From DATARH01 sp035504235 (lineage in GTDB: Bacteria; Pseudomonadota; Alphaproteobacteria; ATCC43930; CGMCC-115725), in NCBI GenBank assembly GCA_035504235.1, contig DATJSH010000200.1, positions 1 through 7,881 on the forward strand: DNA of 7,881 nt, written 5' to 3'. Positions 5,304 to 7,881 of the stretch are shown here, piece after piece (the first letter of the stretch is position 1; the number at the start of each line of letters is the position of its first letter). The position numbers and the translations under genes were made by a program. The notes under the pieces are model-generated. The model was given only the letters and a program-made list of their open reading frames with translations. It made no database searches and was not told where the DNA came from.

Positions 5304-7235
5304 TCATTTTTCGGGGCTCGAAAGCGAGGCGGTCGAGCCGCCGCCCGGCTCGGCGAACCAAAACCCGTCGGGCTTGTAGATGCCGAATTGCGCGCCGGGG
5401 TCCCAGTTGAACATGCCTTCCGTCGGCACGTTGCGTAGCCGGTCGTTGACCACGACGGGCTGCAGCACACCGGCGACGGTGCCCATCGAAAATACCTGAT
5501 CGGCCCAGATCGATAGGATCTGGTGCCAGATTTTGGCCTGGTCCTCCTCGTTGGTGGCGCCGAGCCAGTTGTCGTAAAGCTGCAGCAGCTGCTTCGCCTC
5601 GGGCAGGTCCGGCGGCTCGCCCGCCTTGCCCTTGGTCTCGGCGTATTCGCCCCATTTCGGCCATTCGAGCTGTTCCTGGCTGGTGGGAGCGAATTCGGAA
5701 GGCGACATCGCCGAGGTCGCGAGCCCGTTCTCGATTCCCTTGTCGATCGACATCTGCGCCTCGCCGGTGAAAACCCGGCGGCGGAACAGCGTCAGTTGCG
5801 CCGGCTTCGAATACAACTGCACGCCGATGTGCCGCCAGGAATCTCGGATCAGTTCGAGCGTGTCGGATTTCTCGCTCGACTCGCCCGAATCCTCGACGGT
5901 AATCGCGCAAGGGCGGCCGTCGGGCAGCAACCGCATGCCGTCGGAATCCTTCTTGGTGAGACCGACCTGGTCGAGCAGCGCGTTGGCCTGGCCGAGGTCG
6001 TATTTCGCCCAATCCGAGCGGTACTCGGTGCGATAGAGCGGGCTTTGCGGCAGCACCGTGTTCTGCCCCTCGATCGCCAGCCCGAAATAAAGCGCCTGGT
6101 TGATCTCGTGCCGGTCGATCGCCAGCGACAGAGCGCGGCGGAAGCGCACGTCGCGCATCAGCTTTTGCCATGTCGGGTCGGTGACGTTGAGATTGGGGTA
6201 GAGCGCCAGCTGACTGCCGGGGCCGGTGCGCCACAGCCGCACATGGTAGCCGCCCGCCGCCTCGCCGGCCTTCAAGAAAGTGTAATCGTCGAAGCGCAGG
6301 TAGCGCGCCTGCAAGTCGCTTTCCCCGGCTCCGGTCTTGGCCGGAATGATCTGCGGGTCGGCGATGGTGAAGATCACCCGATCGATATAAGGCAGCTGGT
6401 GCCCAGCGCCGTCGACGCGGTAGTAATAGGGGTTCCGCTCGAACACGATGCGGTCGGCGGGAAGCTTGGTCTTCAGCACCCACGGGGCGAGCGTGGGCAG
6501 CTTGATGTTCTCGTTGTGATAGGGGTTGTAGAGCTTGGTGTGCAACGCGGCCCAATTGCGCACGCCCTTGTCCTTGACCTCTTCCGCGAGCTTTGTCGGA
6601 TCGGCGTATTTGGCGTTGAACTGCTTCAGGTAGTGCGCCGGCGCGTAGATGAACAGCGGGTCCGGCCCGGCGAGCGCCGGCAGGAAAAGCGGGTTCGGCT
6701 TCTCCCAGGTATAGCGCACCGTCGTCTTGTCGATGACCTCGAACCTCGGCGGCTGGCCATCGACCAGCATCTGCACCGGCAGACCCGACGGCGACAGCTC
6801 GGCGTTGTTGGCGACATCCTCGAACCAATAGCGGAAATCCTCGGAAGTGAACGGCTGCCCATCCGACCATTTATGGCCCGGCCGCAAATGCAGCGTGAAG
6901 ATGCGCCCTTCCTGGACGTCGACGCTCAACAGGATGTCGGGGACGAGGGCCAGCGCCGGCGTGTAATCGACCAGCCGCGCATAGCCGTAGACGACCATGA
7001 GCCGCGTATCCTTGGGGCTCGCCATCAGCATGCGCAGGTCGCCGCCGGGCTGGCCGAGCGTTTCAAGCTCGGCGAGCGACGGCTCCTGGGGGATGCGCTG
7101 CGTCACCGGCGGCAGCTTGCCGGCCGCCACCTCCTTTTGAAAATAGGGCGTCTCCTGCAGCGCAGCCTCGGCACCGCCGGCTGAAAGCAGCAGTCCCGCG
7201 AACGCGGCGATAAAGAGGAGAACCCTGCCCCTCAC
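5304..7235 (-). CDS. ABC transporter periplasmic solute-binding protein, family 5 (SBP_bac_5), large form
   Basis: From GTG 7235 the protein has 643 residues. A signal peptide (RGRVLLFIAAFAGLLLSAGG, then AEA) is probably cut after residue 24 to release a periplasmic receptor. Family-5 signatures are FTLHLRPGHKWSDGQPFTSE (113-132) with DFRYWFEDV next, ERNPYYYRVDGAGHQLPYID (266-285), and DVRFRRALSLAIDRHEIN (362-379). It is longer than classical DppA/OppA (about 540) and closer to the YejA or alpha-galactoside-binding AgpA size class, so a peptide or an oligosaccharide are both possible ligands. An in-frame ATG at 7370 overlaps the upstream ATPase stop (ATGA) and would add 45 residues (688 total). 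Much of that extension is translated palindromic repeat and would precede the signal peptide. GTG 7235 is preferred, with GGAG about ten bases upstream, but this is not certain. Confidence 0.9.
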   Translation of the reverse strand: MRGRVLLFIAAFAGLLLSAGGAEAALQETPYFQKEVAAGKLPPVTQRIPQEPSLAELETLGQPGGDLRMLMASPKDTRLMVVYGYARLVDYTPALALVPDILLSVDVQEGRIFTLHLRPGHKWSDGQPFTSEDFRYWFEDVANNAELSPSGLPVQMLVDGQPPRFEVIDKTTVRYTWEKPNPLFLPALAGPDPLFIYAPAHYLKQFNAKYADPTKLAEEVKDKGVRNWAALHTKLYNPYHNENIKLPTLAPWVLKTKLPADRIVFERNPYYYRVDGAGHQLPYIDRVIFTIADPQIIPAKTGAGESDLQARYLRFDDYTFLKAGEAAGGYHVRLWRTGPGSQLALYPNLNVTDPTWQKLMRDVRFRRALSLAIDRHEINQALYFGLAIEGQNTVLPQSPLYRTEYRSDWAKYDLGQANALLDQVGLTKKDSDGMRLLPDGRPCAITVEDSGESSEKSDTLELIRDSWRHIGVQLYSKPAQLTLFRRRVFTGEAQMSIDKGIENGLATSAMSPSEFAPTSQEQLEWPKWGEYAETKGKAGEPPDLPEAKQLLQLYDNWLGATNEEDQAKIWHQILSIWADQVFSMGTVAGVLQPVVVNDRLRNVPTEGMFNWDPGAQFGIYKPDGFWFAEPGGGSTASLSSPEK

Positions 7236-7338
7236 CCGTCCATCGCTCCGCGATGGCCACCCTCTCCCCGGGCGCGGGTGATAAGCACAAGCGCGCTCCC
7301 TCGCCCCGCTTGCGAGGAGAGGGTCGGGGTGAGGGGCA
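7226..7338. repeat. Long palindromic repeat over the 5' end of the binding-protein gene
   Basis: A perfect 12-bp inverted pair bounds the element: TGCCCCTCACCC (7226-7237) and GGGTGAGGGGCA (7327-7338). Inside are ACCCTCTCC/GGAGAGGGT (7259-7267 and 7316-7324), hairpin CCATCGC-TCC-GCGATGG (7240-7256) and hairpin CTCGC/GCGAG (7300-7304 and 7312-7316). The CTCACCCCGACCCTCTCC text is one I recall as a very common dispersed repeat in alphaproteobacteria and some other proteobacteria. It lies in frame between ATG 7370 and the signal peptide, and its left arm contains the GTG 7235 start. Confidence 0.7.
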
Positions 7339-7366
7339 GCGAGCGTCCCGTAGGCAGCAGTAGCGC

Positions 7367-7881
7367 TCATTTGCCGGCCGCCAGTTTCATCTCTCGATCG
7401 GCGCTCGCCGGCATCGCCGTCGCCTCGACGAAATGGTTCGGTGCGACCTCGAGGAGCCGCGGCGGATTGGCCGGGTTACGGCGGAACGGCTCGGGCCAGG
7501 CACCGGGATCGGAGGCCTTGTCTTCCATCAGCTGTTCGAAATCGAGCCGGTGCGCGAGATCGGGCGCGGGCACCGCGGCGAGCAGCGCCTGGGTATAGGG
7601 ATGGACGGGGTTGCGGAACAAGACGCCACGCCCGGCGACCTCGACGATCCGGCCCGCGCACATCACCGCGACCCGGTCGGAGATGTAATCGACCACGGCC
7701 AGGTTGTGCGAGATGAAGAGATAGGTGAGGCCGAGCTTTTCCTTGAGGTCGATAAGAAGGTTCAAGACCTGGGCCTGGATCGACACGTCGAGCGCCGAGA
7801 CCGGCTCGTCGCAGATCAGTAGATCGGGGCGGAGCGCGAGGGCGCGGGCGATGCCGATGCGCTGACGCTGGCCGCCCGAGA
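7367..7881 (-). CDS. ABC transporter ATP-binding protein, OppF/DppF-like, C-terminal part (cut by window edge)
   Basis: The frame is open to the right edge, so 170 C-terminal residues are present and the Walker A half is missing. In order they show the ABC signature SGGQRQR, Walker B LLICDEP, the D-loop SALD, and the switch histidine in FISHNLAVV. The oligopeptide-transporter C-terminal region follows (GRIVEVAGRGVLFRNPVHPY, then TQALLAAVP). These identify a cytosolic ATPase of an Opp/Dpp-type importer that powers the two permeases downstream. The NPVHPYTQ motif is specific to this class. Its TGA (7369-7367) overlaps an ATG of the binding-protein frame as ATGA. A GTG at 7786 is an internal codon, not the gene start. 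A partner ATPase may lie upstream outside the window. Confidence 0.93.
   Translation of the reverse strand, partial: SGGQRQRIGIARALALRPDLLICDEPVSALDVSIQAQVLNLLIDLKEKLGLTYLFISHNLAVVDYISDRVAVMCAGRIVEVAGRGVLFRNPVHPYTQALLAAVPAPDLAHRLDFEQLMEDKASDPGAWPEPFRRNPANPPRLLEVAPNHFVEATAMPASADREMKLAAGK

Noticed and set aside
5523..7184. A 553-codon plus-strand open frame opposite the binding-protein gene
   Set aside because: Same shadow effect. The minus strand encodes an intact family-5 binding protein with all expected motifs.

Overview
The window is GC-rich DNA, with G or C at most third codon positions. Gene families and dispersed palindromic repeats both point to an alphaproteobacterium, probably of the Hyphomicrobiales (Rhizobiales) such as a Bradyrhizobium/Pseudolabrys-like lineage. 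This placement rests on recognition of repeat and protein style, not on a marker gene. It looks like ordinary metabolic and transport chromosome. No phage, IS, CRISPR, tRNA or rRNA was seen.

Left part (1-1845). A minus-strand gene cut by the left edge encodes the N-terminal half of an isopenicillin-N-synthase-like Fe(II)/2-oxoglutarate oxygenase. A 257-base divergent spacer with a palindromic repeat (561-605) separates it from a plus-strand crotonase-fold enoyl-CoA hydratase/isomerase (708-1445), which keeps only one of the two classical catalytic glutamates. A perfect 11-bp hairpin spans the stop of that gene. A convergent 65-residue unknown protein with two cysteines follows (1466-1663).

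Middle (1846-2939). A plus-strand metallo-beta-lactamase-fold hydrolase starts at TTG 1846 and ends at 2682. Between it and the transporter operon lies a minus-strand remnant of a CopG/ribbon-helix-helix type antitoxin. It can be read only by stitching three frames together, so it is called a pseudogene.

Right part (2940-7881, all minus strand). This is a peptide/opine/oligosaccharide-type (Opp/Dpp-like) ABC importer operon. In transcription order it holds an ATPase (C-terminal part only, cut by the right edge), a large solute-binding protein, a DppB-like permease and a DppC-like permease with a periplasmic insert. The two permeases overlap by ATGA, and the ATPase stop overlaps a possible ATG of the binding-protein frame in the same way. 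The binding-protein gene is flanked by two repeat-like palindromic stretches. One (7226-7338) lies between the ATGA junction and the signal peptide and covers the most likely GTG start. The other (5191-5272) lies in the gap before the first permease.

No wholly new system was recognised. The most notable points are the triple-frame antitoxin relic and the palindromic element at the 5' end of the binding-protein gene.
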